Positions 42,340 through 52,412 of a stretch of 64,000 nt of DNA are shown one piece after another. The notes beneath the pieces are model-generated. The model made no database searches and was not told where the DNA came from. It saw only the letters and a program-made list of their open reading frames with translations. Position 1 is the stretch's first letter. The number at the start of each line of letters is the position of its first letter. Position numbers and translations under genes: made by a program. The stretch is taken from assembly GCF_900169505.1 (NCBI RefSeq), contig NZ_LT827021.1, positions 1,736,001 to 1,800,000 on the forward strand. Direction: 5' to 3'. This DNA is from Arabiibacter massiliensis. GTDB lineage: Bacteria > Actinomycetota > Coriobacteriia > Coriobacteriales > Eggerthellaceae.

Positions 42340-42431
42340 CCTTCCTCACGCGCCGGCCGACTCCCTCCCTTCGGTCGGCGCGCCTTCATCTTGCGCACCG
42401 GCGCTCGCGCCTTCCGGCTGGGGCGGGGCAG

Positions 42432-43979
42432 CTACTCGGAGGCTTCGCGCGTTTCGGCCATCTTGTCCAGCAGCTCCTGTTTGGTGTGCACGTCAACCTT
42501 GCGGTACACGATGCGCGTGTAGTTCCTGATGGTGTTCTCGGAATAGTTGAGCGCCTCGGCTATGAAGCTGCGGCTGCGCCCCTGCGCGATCAGCGACACG
42601 ATGGCCGCTTCCGTGTCGCTCAAGCCGTAGCAGCGGGCGAAGGCGTCTTCCGAGGGGGCCGCACCAGGCACCGACACAGCCTCGCGCGGCACCGCGCGCA
42701 GCGCGTCCAGCTCGAACCCCACGGGGCGGTCCCCCATGAAGTTCGGCCGCATGACCAGCGTGGCCTCCACCAGCACCAGAAGCGCCATGACGATGAGCAG
42801 CCCCAGGCTATGATCGAGCGCCGAACCCACCAGGTACACCACGATGCGCCCGACGGCCATGCACAGCAGCGATCCGCCGTACACCGCCGCGTACACGAGC
42901 GTGGTGGGCCAGTGCACGTGCCGGGCGATCAGGTAGGTGAAGAACACGACCGGGATGTAGAAGCAGGTGACGGCGTTCGTCAGCAGGAACGTGCTGGCCT
43001 CCTCCGACCCCTCCCAACCGCTCATGAGAAAGCAGATGCTGGCCATCATGAGCGCGTTTTGGAAGAGCCAGTAGCCGGGAAGCTTGAACGCACGCCCGCG
43101 CACCAGCACGAGCCACACCACGAACGCGATGAGCACCACCACCAGCACCTGGTGGATCGAGCGCACCGTCTGGGACAGCTCGCGCAGGCGCCCATCAGGG
43201 TAGCCCAGCGCGAGCCCCAGCAGAAACGCGTACAGGAAGAAGGCGGCCACCACCTGCAAGGCGCCCATTCGCAGCGCGCCCGACTCGTACAGGGCGTCCG
43301 CGCCCGGAGCCTTGCCAGCCGCGTCGACGCGCCCGGATGTGGAGGGCTCCTTACGCCCGGTTCGCTCGTCGAGCCTGGTCATGGCCTGCCAGTAGGCGTA
43401 CACCGACAGAGCGGGCACGAACAGGTTGATCATGCCGGCCACGACGTCGTCCAGGTAGCCCATCACCAGCGAAAGCGCGCACGACAGGGCCAGGCCTCCC
43501 GCCGCGTAGAAGAACGCTTGGCCGGGCTTCAGCCGTTCCAGGAAGAATATCCAGATCATCTCGCCGCCCACCAGGCCTATCCCGCCCACCACCACGCGCA
43601 TGGCCTCGAAATCGGTGGTGTTGAAGAACAGGTCCAGCAAATAGAGCACGCTTGAGGCGGTCATGAGCACGAACCCCGACCACACGAACACGCCCCGCGT
43701 GGCGCGCGAGAAGCCGGCCTTGTATACCAGCAGCACGAGCAGGGCCATCACCGCTACGCGCGCGATATTCGCCCCCACCGTCACCATGCCCACGTCGGCG
43801 GAGAAATGCAGGTTGTAGAAGTTGAACTGGTACCACAGGCGATAGATGCCTATGCCGAAGAATGCGAAGATGAGACCAGACAGAAACGTGGACTTGAACG
43901 CCGCGAACGAACCGGTATGCAGATACCGGTCCACCGCAAGCGAACGCGCTCGGCTCTCGCTTTCCTCCCCATGTCCCAT
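42432..43979 (-). CDS. Membrane-anchored LuxR-type transcriptional regulator
   Basis: Protein of about 515 residues. Seen: about 12 membrane spans from residue 30 to 430 and a C-terminal LuxR domain at about 450-505 (YGLSDTEAAIVSLIAQGRS, SENTIRNYTRIVYRKVDVHT). Same architecture as the regulator at 8233 but only distantly similar. Its convergent position next to the flavoprotein at 40364 suggests that it controls that gene. Start is uncertain: 43979 lacks a clear ribosome site, and the internal GGGGAGGAAAG could serve a later non-ATG start. Confidence 0.85.
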   Translation of the reverse strand: MGHGEESESRARSLAVDRYLHTGSFAAFKSTFLSGLIFAFFGIGIYRLWYQFNFYNLHFSADVGMVTVGANIARVAVMALLVLLVYKAGFSRATRGVFVWSGFVLMTASSVLYLLDLFFNTTDFEAMRVVVGGIGLVGGEMIWIFFLERLKPGQAFFYAAGGLALSCALSLVMGYLDDVVAGMINLFVPALSVYAYWQAMTRLDERTGRKEPSTSGRVDAAGKAPGADALYESGALRMGALQVVAAFFLYAFLLGLALGYPDGRLRELSQTVRSIHQVLVVVLIAFVVWLVLVRGRAFKLPGYWLFQNALMMASICFLMSGWEGSEEASTFLLTNAVTCFYIPVVFFTYLIARHVHWPTTLVYAAVYGGSLLCMAVGRIVVYLVGSALDHSLGLLIVMALLVLVEATLVMRPNFMGDRPVGFELDALRAVPREAVSVPGAAPSEDAFARCYGLSDTEAAIVSLIAQGRSRSFIAEALNYSENTIRNYTRIVYRKVDVHTKQELLDKMAETREASE

Positions 43980-44017
43980 GCAGGGATTGTACCACAGGGC
44001 GTCCAGGACCCTTGCGG

Positions 44018-45841
44018 TCACTCCCCCAGCTTCTCGGCGGCTTCGAGCCATTCCTCTTCGAGAGTGTCAACCTGGGATTGCAGGTCGTTGATCTGGGATT
44101 GGAAGTCGCCGAGGGCGCCGAAATCCGTCGGGTCGGCGGCGGCCATCTGCGCGCGCACGTCGTCCACCTTCGCGCGCAGTGTCTCCATCTTGCGTTCGTT
44201 CGATTGCATGAGCTTGCGCAGCGCGCGGATCTCGCCGCCGGATAGGCGCGCTTCGCTCTCGTCGGCAGGTGCGACCGCAGCGGCAGGAGCCGCCCCGCCC
44301 GTTCCCGGCCGCTCCGCCGCCTCGCGCTCGGCCGCGAGTCGCAGGTATTCCTCCACCCCGCCTGGCAGGTGGCGCACCTTCCCGTCCAGGACGGCGAACT
44401 GATGGTCGGTCACGCGCTCCATGAGGTAGCGGTCGTGCGTGACCAGCAAGAGCGTGCCCGGCCACGCGTCCAGCAGGTCCTCCACCGCGGCCAGCATGTC
44501 GGTGTCCAGGTCGTTACCCGGCTCGTCCAGGATGAGCACGTTCGGCTCGTCCAGCAGGATCATCATGAGCGCCAGGCGCCGCTTCTGCCCGCCGGACAGG
44601 TCGCACACCGGCTCGTTGAGGTCGGCGTTCGAGAAGCCCAGGCGCTCGAGCAGCTGCCCCGGCGTCATCTCCTTGCCGTCCAGCATAGTGCGGCGGCTGT
44701 AGCGGCCCGCCACCTGGCGTACGCGGTCGTCGCCAAGCGCGGACAGGTCGTCCAGATGCTGCGAGAGCACGGCGAAGCGCACGGTCTGGCCGATCTTCAC
44801 CCGGCCGGCGCTCGGCTTCTGCAAGCCCTGGATCACGCGCAGGAGCGTCGTCTTGCCCGCGCCGTTCGCGCCGACGATGCCGTAGCGGTCGCCCGGGCCG
44901 ATGATCCAGTCCACGTCGTCGAGCACCGTGCGGCTGCCGCCGTCCTCGCCGTCGAAGCGCACGGTCACGTGCTCCAGGTCCACCACCTGCTTGCCGAGGC
45001 GCGCCATGGCCATGCGCTTGAGCTCCAGGTCGTTGCGCAGGGGCGGCACGTCGGCGATAAGCTCCTGGGCTGCGGCCACGTGGAACTTCGGCTTCGTCGC
45101 GCGCGCCCGCGCCCCGCGCGAGAGCCACGCCAGCTCGCGGCGCAGCGCGTTCTGCCGCTTCTGCTCGGCGAGCGCCGCCAAGCGGTCGCGCTCCACGCGC
45201 TGCATGATGTAGGCCGAGAAGCCGCCTTCGAACGGCTCCACCGTGCGGTCGTGCACCTCCCACATGCGCGTGCACACCTCGTCGAGGAACCAGCGGTCGT
45301 GCGTGACCACCAGAAGCGCGCCCTGCCCCGCGCGCCAGCGGCGCTTCAGGTGCTCGGCCAGCCACGTGATGGCGCGCACGTCCAGGTGGTTGGTGGGCTC
45401 GTCGAGCGCGAGCACATCCCAGTCGCCGATGAGCAGCCGCACGAGGTCCACCCGTCGCCGTTGCCCGCCCGAGAGCGTGCCCACCCACGCGTCCCACGGG
45501 ATGTCGCGCGCAAGCCCCGCGATGATGTCGCGGATGCGCGCGTCGCCCGCCCACTGGTACTCCGGCATATCGCCCACCACAGCCTCGCGCACGGTGGCGT
45601 CGTCGGGAAGCGCGTCGGTCTGCCCGAGCACGCCCACGCGCACCGCGCCGTTCTTCAGCACGCGTCCGTCATCGGGCTCGAGCGTTCCCGCGAGCAGGGC
45701 CAACAGCGTCGATTTCCCGTCGCCGTTGCGGCCCACGATGCCGATGCGGTCGCCCTCGTCCACGCCCAGCGACACGCTGTCGAACACCGTCTTCGTGGGG
45801 AATTCCACCCGCACCTTCTCGCATCCTAGCAGAAACGCCAT
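44018..45841 (-). CDS. ABC-F family ATPase, Uup-like
   Basis: Protein of 607 residues with two ABC domains and no membrane part. Seen: Walker A GRNGDGKST and GANGAGKTT, signatures LSGGQRRRVDL and LSGGQKRRLAL, the Uup-like Walker B LILDEPGNDLDTD, a linker between the domains, and a C-terminal coiled coil (about 535-607) as in Uup. Known: ABC-F proteins act on ribosomes or on DNA-related processes; Uup has been linked to both. Not an exporter. ATG at 45841 with GAGGGACGGGATCAC. It starts 38 bp before the LuxR gene frame but is probably a separate unit. Confidence 0.88.
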   Translation of the reverse strand: MAFLLGCEKVRVEFPTKTVFDSVSLGVDEGDRIGIVGRNGDGKSTLLALLAGTLEPDDGRVLKNGAVRVGVLGQTDALPDDATVREAVVGDMPEYQWAGDARIRDIIAGLARDIPWDAWVGTLSGGQRRRVDLVRLLIGDWDVLALDEPTNHLDVRAITWLAEHLKRRWRAGQGALLVVTHDRWFLDEVCTRMWEVHDRTVEPFEGGFSAYIMQRVERDRLAALAEQKRQNALRRELAWLSRGARARATKPKFHVAAAQELIADVPPLRNDLELKRMAMARLGKQVVDLEHVTVRFDGEDGGSRTVLDDVDWIIGPGDRYGIVGANGAGKTTLLRVIQGLQKPSAGRVKIGQTVRFAVLSQHLDDLSALGDDRVRQVAGRYSRRTMLDGKEMTPGQLLERLGFSNADLNEPVCDLSGGQKRRLALMMILLDEPNVLILDEPGNDLDTDMLAAVEDLLDAWPGTLLLVTHDRYLMERVTDHQFAVLDGKVRHLPGGVEEYLRLAAEREAAERPGTGGAAPAAAVAPADESEARLSGGEIRALRKLMQSNERKMETLRAKVDDVRAQMAAADPTDFGALGDFQSQINDLQSQVDTLEEEWLEAAEKLGE

Positions 45842-46341
45842 GTGATCCCGTCCCTCGCGATTGCACGTTCGCGCTCCATGATAGCAAACCGCAGGCGCAC
45901 CGCCGCGCCAGAGGGCCGCGATACCGTGTAATTGCCCCTGCATGAGAACCGTCCAGAAGTTCGGCCGTCGATTCACGCCACGGAAATCCGTGATTCTTGC
46001 ATCGAATGACGGTTCTGCGTGGGGCGAGGCCCCTTTTCCACGCATATCGACCGTCCTCAGAACTCACATGGATGCATGCGGAATGCCGACCAGGTGAAAC
46101 GTCGCGAACGCACCCTGCGGCCGCGCGCAAAACCGTCACTCGATGCGCTTTCGAGCCATTCCCTTGGCGCAACCCGCTGCCCTTCCGAAAGAAATTCCGC
46201 ACCGGGCGCCGTTTTTCGTTCATGCGCCGCGCACCTTCCGCCCGCGGCGCGGTCTTCCCTGCATTCTACCAGGTCGCCGCGCCCGTATCATGAAGGCAAC
46301 GCCCCAGGGAGGGGGCATCCGTCCGACCAAGGAGGAACATC
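45842..46341. other. 500-bp divergent intergenic region
   Basis: Lies between the ABC-F gene (minus) and the flavoprotein pseudogene (plus). It carries a nested inverted repeat: AGAACCGTC (45945-45953) with GACGGTTCT (46008-46016), enclosing ACGGAAATCCGT and TCGAT/ATCGA arms. No gene. The GGAGGAAC site before 46342 is strong. Confidence 0.55.
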
Positions 46342-48139
46342 ATGCAAGACGAAACCAAGCACGCGCTCAGTCGCCGCAGCTTCTTCAAAGCGGCCGCCAC
46401 GGCCACCGTCGCCACGGCCGCGGGCAGCGCGCTCGCCGCGTGCGCCCCGGCGGCCAAGTCGCCAGAGGAAACCGGCGGCGCGAACGACAAGGCCAAAGCC
46501 GCGTTCGAGGCGGCGGCCGCGCCCATCGATCCCGTCGAGCCTCCGGCGACGTGGGATTTCGAGGCCGACGTCATCGTTGTGGGATCGGGCGGCGGCGGGC
46601 TCACCGGCTCGGTGCGCCTCGCGGACGCCGGCAACAAGGTGATCCTGCTGGAGAAGAACGAGAAGACCGGCGGCACGTCGGCGTACGGCGGCATGTTCGT
46701 GAACCTCGGCGGGCACCGCATGGCCGACGAGGCGGAATGGGCCTTCCCCGTCTACCCCTACGACCCGAACGCTGTGGTGACCTACATCAACGACCTGCAG
46801 CAGATGACGGTCGATCCGGAACTCCTGTACGCGATGGCCGTCGAGGGTCCCAAGTGCATCGACTGGATGGCCGACGCGATGGAGGTTCCCTGGGCGCCGT
46901 CGAGCAAGGGCCCGTCCGGCATGAAGAGCCTGTACTGGGAAGGCCAGATCACGGCCAAGAACTCCATCGAGATCAACCACTACCCCTTCGAGATGATGAC
47001 CGAAACGGCCAAGAAGCACGGCGTGGACATCCACACGGGCACCGAGGCGCTCGCGCTGGTCATGGACGGCGGCGCCGTGGTGGGCATCAAGGCCAAAACC
47101 GCCGACGGCGAGAAGTTCTACCGCGGAGCGAAGGGCGTGCTGCTCACGGCCGGCGGCTTCGAGATGAACCGCGCGATGCTGGCGAAGTACACACCGAACT
47201 GCCTGCGCGGCATCGTGAACGTGGCCACCGCCCTACAACGACGGCGCGTGCATCCGCATGGGCCTGGGCGCGGGCGCCGACCTCTCCGGCTACGAGTCGG
47301 TGGCCTGCTTCGACGGCAGCGTGGAGTGGGAGCCCTACGACGAGTTCGCCACCACCATGTTCGCCCACGTCAACAAGGACGGCAACCAGGCGGTGCGTCA
47401 GCCGTGGCTGCTCATCAACCGCATGGGGCAGCGCGTGCCGTTCCTCAGCACGGCCGGCTCGTCCTACCCGTTCATGAACACCGACCCCGACTCCCTGATC
47501 ACGGCCCTCACCGACCAGGGCGCCATGGAGATGAGCCAGCCGGGCGGGCGCGCCTACGTGTGCTTCGACTCGAAGTTCGAGCAGCTGGTGGGCGACAACT
47601 ACTTCAAGCAGTCCGTGTGCCGCGTGGGCAAGGTCATCCCTGAGGACGACCCGCTCATCGACCGCGTGCCCGAGTGGCAGCGCGACTGGCGCAACGCGTT
47701 CCAGCTCATGGTGGACGCGGGCGCGGTGAAGGAATGCGACACCATCGAGGAGCTTGAGCAGGAGCTCGGCCTACGCGAAGGCGTGCTGGTGAAGGCCGTC
47801 GAGGACTGGAACAAGGCCTGCGAGGCCGACGAGGACCCCGTGCCCACGTACAAGTACGATCCCGAATGGCTCATCCCCATCAGCGAGCCGCCGTACTACG
47901 GCGCGAAGATCGGCGGCAACCTGTTCGCCACGAAGTGCGGCCTGCGCATCAACCCGAAGATGCAGGTCGTGGACACGGAGGGCGCGGTCATCCCCGGACT
48001 GTACGCCGGCTGGCACACCGCCGGCGGCTCCAACGGCGAGAACAACATCGCCGGCAAGCCGTTCAACGGCATCTACGGCGACGTGGGCCTGTCGTTCGTG
48101 GGCGGCTACATGGCAGCCGGCAGCATCATCGGCGAGTAG
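46342..48139 (+). pseudogene. Tat-exported FAD flavoprotein, frameshifted
   Basis: Homologous to the fumarate reductase/3-ketosteroid dehydrogenase-like flavoproteins. Seen: Tat signal RRSFFKAA at 11-18, lipobox LAAC (C34), FAD fold VIVVGSGGGGL, then in the next frame the continuation GLGAGADLSGYES through to a normal C-terminus (GLSFVGGYMAAGSIIGE). The two halves join at 47231-47233, where GCCCTAC should read GCCTAC: one extra C. Without it the protein would have about 598 residues; as it stands translation ends at 47643 after 433. A true mutation, phase variation or a sequencing error are all possible. ATG at 46342 after AAGGAGGAACATC. Confidence 0.85.
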
Positions 48140-48168
48140 GCGCCCAGCCCCGCCGCCTCGCACGTCCC

Positions 48169-48201
48169 GCCCCGCGTCGCCCTCCCCGGCGCGGGGCTTT
48201 T
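48169..48201 (+). terminator. Rho-independent terminator
   Basis: GCCCCGCG (48169-48176) and CGCGGGGC (48190-48197) form a perfect stem followed by TTTT, 30 bp after the flavoprotein stop. Confidence 0.75.
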
Positions 48202-48215
48202 CGCGCCACCGAGCC

Positions 48216-48724
48216 TCACGCCGCGCAGGCCGCCGCGCGCAGGCGCTCCAGAAACGCGAACCCGCAGGCATCGAGCCGAGCAGGGTCGCTCAACACGTGC
48301 AGCTCGCAGGGCACCGAGAAGTCCTCCACCTCGAATATCCTGATGTCGGGGCTCTCGCGCAGCCCCGAGCGCGAGCCGGCCAGCGCCACGCCGAACGTCT
48401 CGCCCAGCCCCGACAGGTAGAGGTCCAGGTAGTTCGCGCAGGGCTGGTTGTCCGGCTCCACCATCACGCCCGCATGAGCGAAGTAGTCGGCCACCGTCCG
48501 GCCCGCGTCCACCATGTTCTGCGAATTGCCCAGCAGCAGCGTGTAGCCCTCCAGGTCGCAAGCGCCCCGTTGCGCTTCACGGTGAGCGGCGCGCCCACCT
48601 CGTCTTCGAGCGCGCGGATGTGGGCGCGCAGCGCGGGCTGCGACACGAACAGCTCTGACGCCGCCTGGGCATAGTTGAGCGTGCGCGAGAACGCCAGGTA
48701 CTCCTTCAGGTAAGCGGTTTCCAA
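48216..48724 (-). pseudogene. LysR-type regulator with internal deletion
   Basis: The first 54 codons from a TTG at 48724 give a typical LysR helix-turn-helix (LKEYLAFSRTLNYAQAASEL, VSQPALRAHIRALEDEVGAPL). After about 48565 the frame changes and the sequence resumes in the C-terminal half of the effector domain (LLLGNSQNMVDAG to FLERLRAAACAA). The locus is 509 bp against about 900 for an intact gene; one out-of-frame deletion of roughly 390 bp would explain both defects. It presumably once controlled the neighbouring convergent flavoprotein, itself frameshifted. Confidence 0.8.
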
Positions 48725-48796
48725 CAGGCCATCCCCTCCCCCTCCTCCTGTTGGAACACACTATACCAGACCGGCTTCGCCGACCGCCATCGCCCC

Positions 48797-49918
48797 CTAC
48801 ACCAGCGCCATGACGGCCACGATGAAGCCGGTCGTCACTACCAGGATGCCTGCCACGATGGCCCAGGTCGCGGGGCGGGCGAAGTTGAACGTCCAGCCCA
48901 CGCCGAAGCGCTCGGGCAGCACGAAGGCGGGGTCGTCGGGGTTGACGTAGAAGATGCCGAGCTTCCAGTGCTCGTCGTCGTCGGCCAGCAGCGTGTCGGA
49001 GCCCTGCATGCGCTTGAACACGCGCGAGCCGGCCTGCCCGTACACCACGCCGAGGACGAGCGAGCCCACCACGATGGGCACTGCCAGCGCCATGATCACG
49101 AGCCCCGCCTGCCCCAGCGAGACGACCTCCATCGCCGCAAGCTCGAACAAGATGCCGATGCCGCCCGTCAGCAGAAGACCTGTCACCAGCAGAAACACGC
49201 TCTGCGCGCGGGCGAACAGGCCGTAGGCCAAAGCGGAGGTGGCCGGCGCGCCCGGCTCGGCCCACTTCTTCGACTTGAGGATGGTCCAATGCGAGAACGC
49301 CATGGTCGCCGCCAGGAACAGCTGCACGAGCACGGGGAACGCCACCACCATCGGGCCCTTCGGCGCCCAGTCGTTCACGGTGCCGTCGAAGTTGGCGTGC
49401 ATGGGGATCATGTCGGGCATGTGCGGGTAGCCCACGATGGCGATGCCCACCGTGATCAGGATGATCGGCAGGTACAGCAGGTTCCATGCAAGCGAGATGG
49501 CGCGCGGCACGTCGCCCTCGCCCACCACGGCCACGGCCTCCTGGGCCCGCGCCTCCCAACCCTGCGCGCGCTTGTAGGCCTTCGTCTTGGCGCGGTAGCG
49601 CAGCATGAGGGCGTAGCCGCCCAGCATGATGGCCAGCGTGCCCGCCGCGAGCACGACGATGATGGCCGCCTCGTCCTCAGCCAGCGCCGCGGCGAAACCG
49701 GCGGCTGTGAGCACGGCCGTGACCGCGCCCATGATGAAGGCGTAGCGTCGCTTGAGTCCGCGCAGGTAGGGGTCGCGCTGCGCCGACGCGGGCACCGTGA
49801 CGGCGAACACCTCGCCGCGGCGCTGCAGGTAGGGGGTCACCGCCATAAGGATGCCCATGACGGGCAGCAAAAGCGCCATCATGAGCATCATCGACGCCAT
49901 GCCGAAGGCCTCGTCCAT
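48797..49918 (-). CDS. DUF1648/DUF5808 multi-span membrane protein
   Basis: Protein of 373 residues with about nine spans. Seen: the DUF1648 motif YPHMPDMIPMHANFDGTVND in the middle and the DUF5808 block HWKLGIFYVNPDDPAFVLPE near the C-terminus. Known: such proteins often accompany YtrA-type GntR regulators and may take part in cell-envelope stress responses or transport; no biochemical function is established. ATG at 49918 shares one base with the gntR stop, so the two are translationally coupled. Last gene of the five-gene operon. Confidence 0.82.
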   Translation of the reverse strand: MDEAFGMASMMLMMALLLPVMGILMAVTPYLQRRGEVFAVTVPASAQRDPYLRGLKRRYAFIMGAVTAVLTAAGFAAALAEDEAAIIVVLAAGTLAIMLGGYALMLRYRAKTKAYKRAQGWEARAQEAVAVVGEGDVPRAISLAWNLLYLPIILITVGIAIVGYPHMPDMIPMHANFDGTVNDWAPKGPMVVAFPVLVQLFLAATMAFSHWTILKSKKWAEPGAPATSALAYGLFARAQSVFLLVTGLLLTGGIGILFELAAMEVVSLGQAGLVIMALAVPIVVGSLVLGVVYGQAGSRVFKRMQGSDTLLADDDEHWKLGIFYVNPDDPAFVLPERFGVGWTFNFARPATWAIVAGILVVTTGFIVAVMALV

Positions 49919-50439
49919 CACGCGAGCCCTCCCTCGGCACCCGCGCCGACCGGGGCCGCCCCCGTGCCCGCCCGCGCGTCGCGCCGCTGCGCCGCGCGCT
50001 CGCGAGCCGCGCTCTCAGAAGGCGCCGGGTCGACGTCCGCACGCTCGAGCGCGGCGTACGCGCGGGCCGCCTGGGCGCTCGCGCACTCCAGGAACTCGCC
50101 GCGCGATCCGCCGCGGGCGCGGTGCGCGAGCGCCAGCTCAAACAGGGAATCCTCCATCTTGGCCAGCTCCATCTGCGCGCGGTCGGCGCGGTCGTCCTCG
50201 CAGGGGTCGGCGATGTAGGCGCCGCTGCGGCCGCGCATGAGCACGTAGCCCTCGTCGCGCAGCACCGCGTAGGCCTTGTTCACCGTGTGCAGGTTGATGC
50301 CGAGGTCGCCCGCGAGCGCGCGCACGCTGGGCAGCGCGTGCCCCGGCGCCAGCTCGCCGCGCGCGATGGCCGCGATGATCTGCCCGCGTATCTGCAGGTA
50401 CAGCGGCTCTTCCGACTTCTGGTCGATGCGGATGATCAT
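49918..50439 (-). CDS. GntR family regulator, YtrA type
   Basis: Protein of 173 residues: an N-terminal GntR winged helix (EEPLYLQIRGQIIAAIARGE, LPSVRALAGDLGINLHTVNK) and only a short helical, Ala/Glu-rich tail, as in the YtrA subfamily. Known: these repressors control ABC transporters with which they are encoded and respond to antibiotics that affect the cell wall. ATG at 50439 has GAGGAGGCGCGCGC. It is in the middle of the operon it probably controls; an inverted repeat at 53203-53223 is a good operator candidate. Confidence 0.88.
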   Translation of the reverse strand: MIIRIDQKSEEPLYLQIRGQIIAAIARGELAPGHALPSVRALAGDLGINLHTVNKAYAVLRDEGYVLMRGRSGAYIADPCEDDRADRAQMELAKMEDSLFELALAHRARGGSRGEFLECASAQAARAYAALERADVDPAPSESAARERAAQRRDARAGTGAAPVGAGAEGGLA

Positions 50440-50458
50440 GCGCGCGCCTCCTCTCCTC

Positions 50459-50788
50459 TCAGAACAGCACCCCGTTCACCACGAGGCCGAACACGCCTAT
50501 CGCCATGCCGATGGCGGCTATCAAAAGGGCCAGCTTCTGGCGCGAGGCGCCGAACCACACCGCGCCGAACAGCCCGAGCCCCGCCGTAGCCAGCACGGGG
50601 ACCCACTTCGGCGCCCAGGTGTTCACCTGCCCGTTCAGACCGAACTGCATGGCCACCTGGTCGGGCAGCAGCACCCATTGTAGCGCAGCAAGCGCCGCCG
50701 CGGCCACACCGAGAACGATGGCCACCGCCAATCCCGAGCGCCCCTCGAGGGCGGTGCCCTCGTACCTGCTCATGCTCTTCCTGCTCAT
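50459..50788 (-). CDS. Small DUF1648 membrane protein
   Basis: Protein of 109 residues with three membrane spans and the DUF1648 signature WVLLPDQVAMQFGLNGQVNTW between the first two. Start at 50788 follows GGAAGGGTGTC. Sits between the ABC permease and gntR in the same operon. It shares the DUF1648 motif with the larger protein at 48797 and the one at 60130. Function unknown. Confidence 0.8.
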   Translation of the reverse strand: MSRKSMSRYEGTALEGRSGLAVAIVLGVAAAALAALQWVLLPDQVAMQFGLNGQVNTWAPKWVPVLATAGLGLFGAVWFGASRQKLALLIAAIGMAIGVFGLVVNGVLF

Positions 50789-50813
50789 GACACCCTTCCT
50801 TCCCTGCCCCGCA

Positions 50814-52412
50814 TCACGAAGCATATCCCTTCCGCAGCGTCTCGCGCCACAGCAGAAGCGACGCCGCAGCCACCACGGCCGCCACGGCGAACGCCGCCAG
50901 AGGGCCGCCGAACAGCGACGCCGCCATGCCCACGCCCGCCAAAACCATCCCGCCGAACACCACGGCGAACACCGGCATGCCGCGCTTCACCGGCTCGTAC
51001 ACCGTCGTCCAGTCGTAACGGGGCCAGCGAGCGTCAAGCGCCAGGCCCAAAAACGTGGAGAACAGCGCGAACGCCAGCGGCACCGCGAACAGCGCCGCCA
51101 CGGCAGGCGCGTCCAGGGGGTTGGCAAGGGCCAGCAGCGCGCCGCCCACCAGCACCGTGGGCACCGCGAACAGCAGGTTCACCGCCGCCTTCGCGCCCAG
51201 CACCGTGCGCGCGGGCACCGGGGCCGTCTGCATGAGCCAGCGCGCCGAGCCCTCGAGCGACACCGACGGCGCCGTGGTGGACGAGATGCCCACGCAGAAG
51301 GCCACCGTCCACGGCAGCATCGCCCCCACCATCGGCGCCAGCTCGGCCGGAATCGCGTCGAGCGACAAGGCGCCCGTGGCGAGCGCGACCGCCTCCGCCG
51401 CCGCGCCCACGACCACCAGCACGTAGCCCATGCAGCCGTTCAGCAGGTACACCGGGGTGGCCAGCAACAGCCTCAGCTCCTTCGCCACCAGGGCGCGGAA
51501 AGGCGTGCGCACGCCCGCGCGGGCACCCTTCCCGGCGGCGTCGAACGAGAACGTCGCGTGGGAGCGCGTGGACATGAGCAGCGCGTTCACCGGAACGAAC
51601 AGACGCGTCAGCACAAACACCAGCACGAGCGCCGCCGCCACGTTCACGACCGCGAACAGGCAAAACGCCAGCGCATCGCCGTGCGCGACGCCCTCGGCGG
51701 CCCAGGCGGCCGGCGGGTACGCCTGCACGAGCAGATCGGACTTCGCGGCCCCCATCTGCGCGAGCGCGTCGAGGTCGTCCATCTGCCCTTGGCCCGACAG
51801 CAGCAGGGCCCCTGCGATGACGGCGAGCGTCGCGGCCAGCATCAGCACCACCATCACGATGTTCGCATGCCTGAAGCGCGACGAGAACGCGGCGATGAGC
51901 GCCGCCAGCGCCACGGCCACAGCCAGCGGGGCCAGCGGGGCCAGCACGACGGAGAGCGCCATGAACGCCACGCCCACGGCCGTCACGCCCACGTTGGCCG
52001 CGTACACGCAGAATGCCGGCACCATCACCAGCAGGCCGAACGCCAGGCTCATGGCGTAGAGCGACGCGATGCGCGACAGCACCACCACGGCCGTGGGCAC
52101 GGGCAGCGACATGACCAGGTCGTAATCCTTGAACGCGAACAGCATGCCGTTCGCCTTGAGGAACGCCGCCACGCCGCCGGCCACCGCGCCCACCAGCACG
52201 GCCACCGCAGGGATGGCGTCCGCCAGCCCCAGCCGCACCAGCGCGCCGGCGACGCTCGTCACGTACAGCGCCACCAGCGCCACGATGCCCGCCGCGCCCA
52301 CGGCGACCAGCGCCAGCGTCCGCCTCGCCTTGTCGGCGTTCGCGTGCAGCGCCTTGTTGATGCCGAACAGGCCCAGCAGCTGGATTTTCACCAAGAGGAC
52401 GAACGATTTCAC
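50814..52412 (-). CDS. ABC-2 type permease, large
   Basis: Protein of 532 residues with about 12 spans in two halves, an ABC exporter membrane protein of the YtrC/ABC-2 type. Its start overlaps the ATPase stop by 4 bp (ATGA), so the two are coupled partners. No specific substrate motif. The context (YtrA-type regulator, DUF1648 proteins) suggests antibiotic or envelope-stress response. Confidence 0.85.
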   Translation of the reverse strand: MKSFVLLVKIQLLGLFGINKALHANADKARRTLALVAVGAAGIVALVALYVTSVAGALVRLGLADAIPAVAVLVGAVAGGVAAFLKANGMLFAFKDYDLVMSLPVPTAVVVLSRIASLYAMSLAFGLLVMVPAFCVYAANVGVTAVGVAFMALSVVLAPLAPLAVAVALAALIAAFSSRFRHANIVMVVLMLAATLAVIAGALLLSGQGQMDDLDALAQMGAAKSDLLVQAYPPAAWAAEGVAHGDALAFCLFAVVNVAAALVLVFVLTRLFVPVNALLMSTRSHATFSFDAAGKGARAGVRTPFRALVAKELRLLLATPVYLLNGCMGYVLVVVGAAAEAVALATGALSLDAIPAELAPMVGAMLPWTVAFCVGISSTTAPSVSLEGSARWLMQTAPVPARTVLGAKAAVNLLFAVPTVLVGGALLALANPLDAPAVAALFAVPLAFALFSTFLGLALDARWPRYDWTTVYEPVKRGMPVFAVVFGGMVLAGVGMAASLFGGPLAAFAVAAVVAAASLLLWRETLRKGYAS

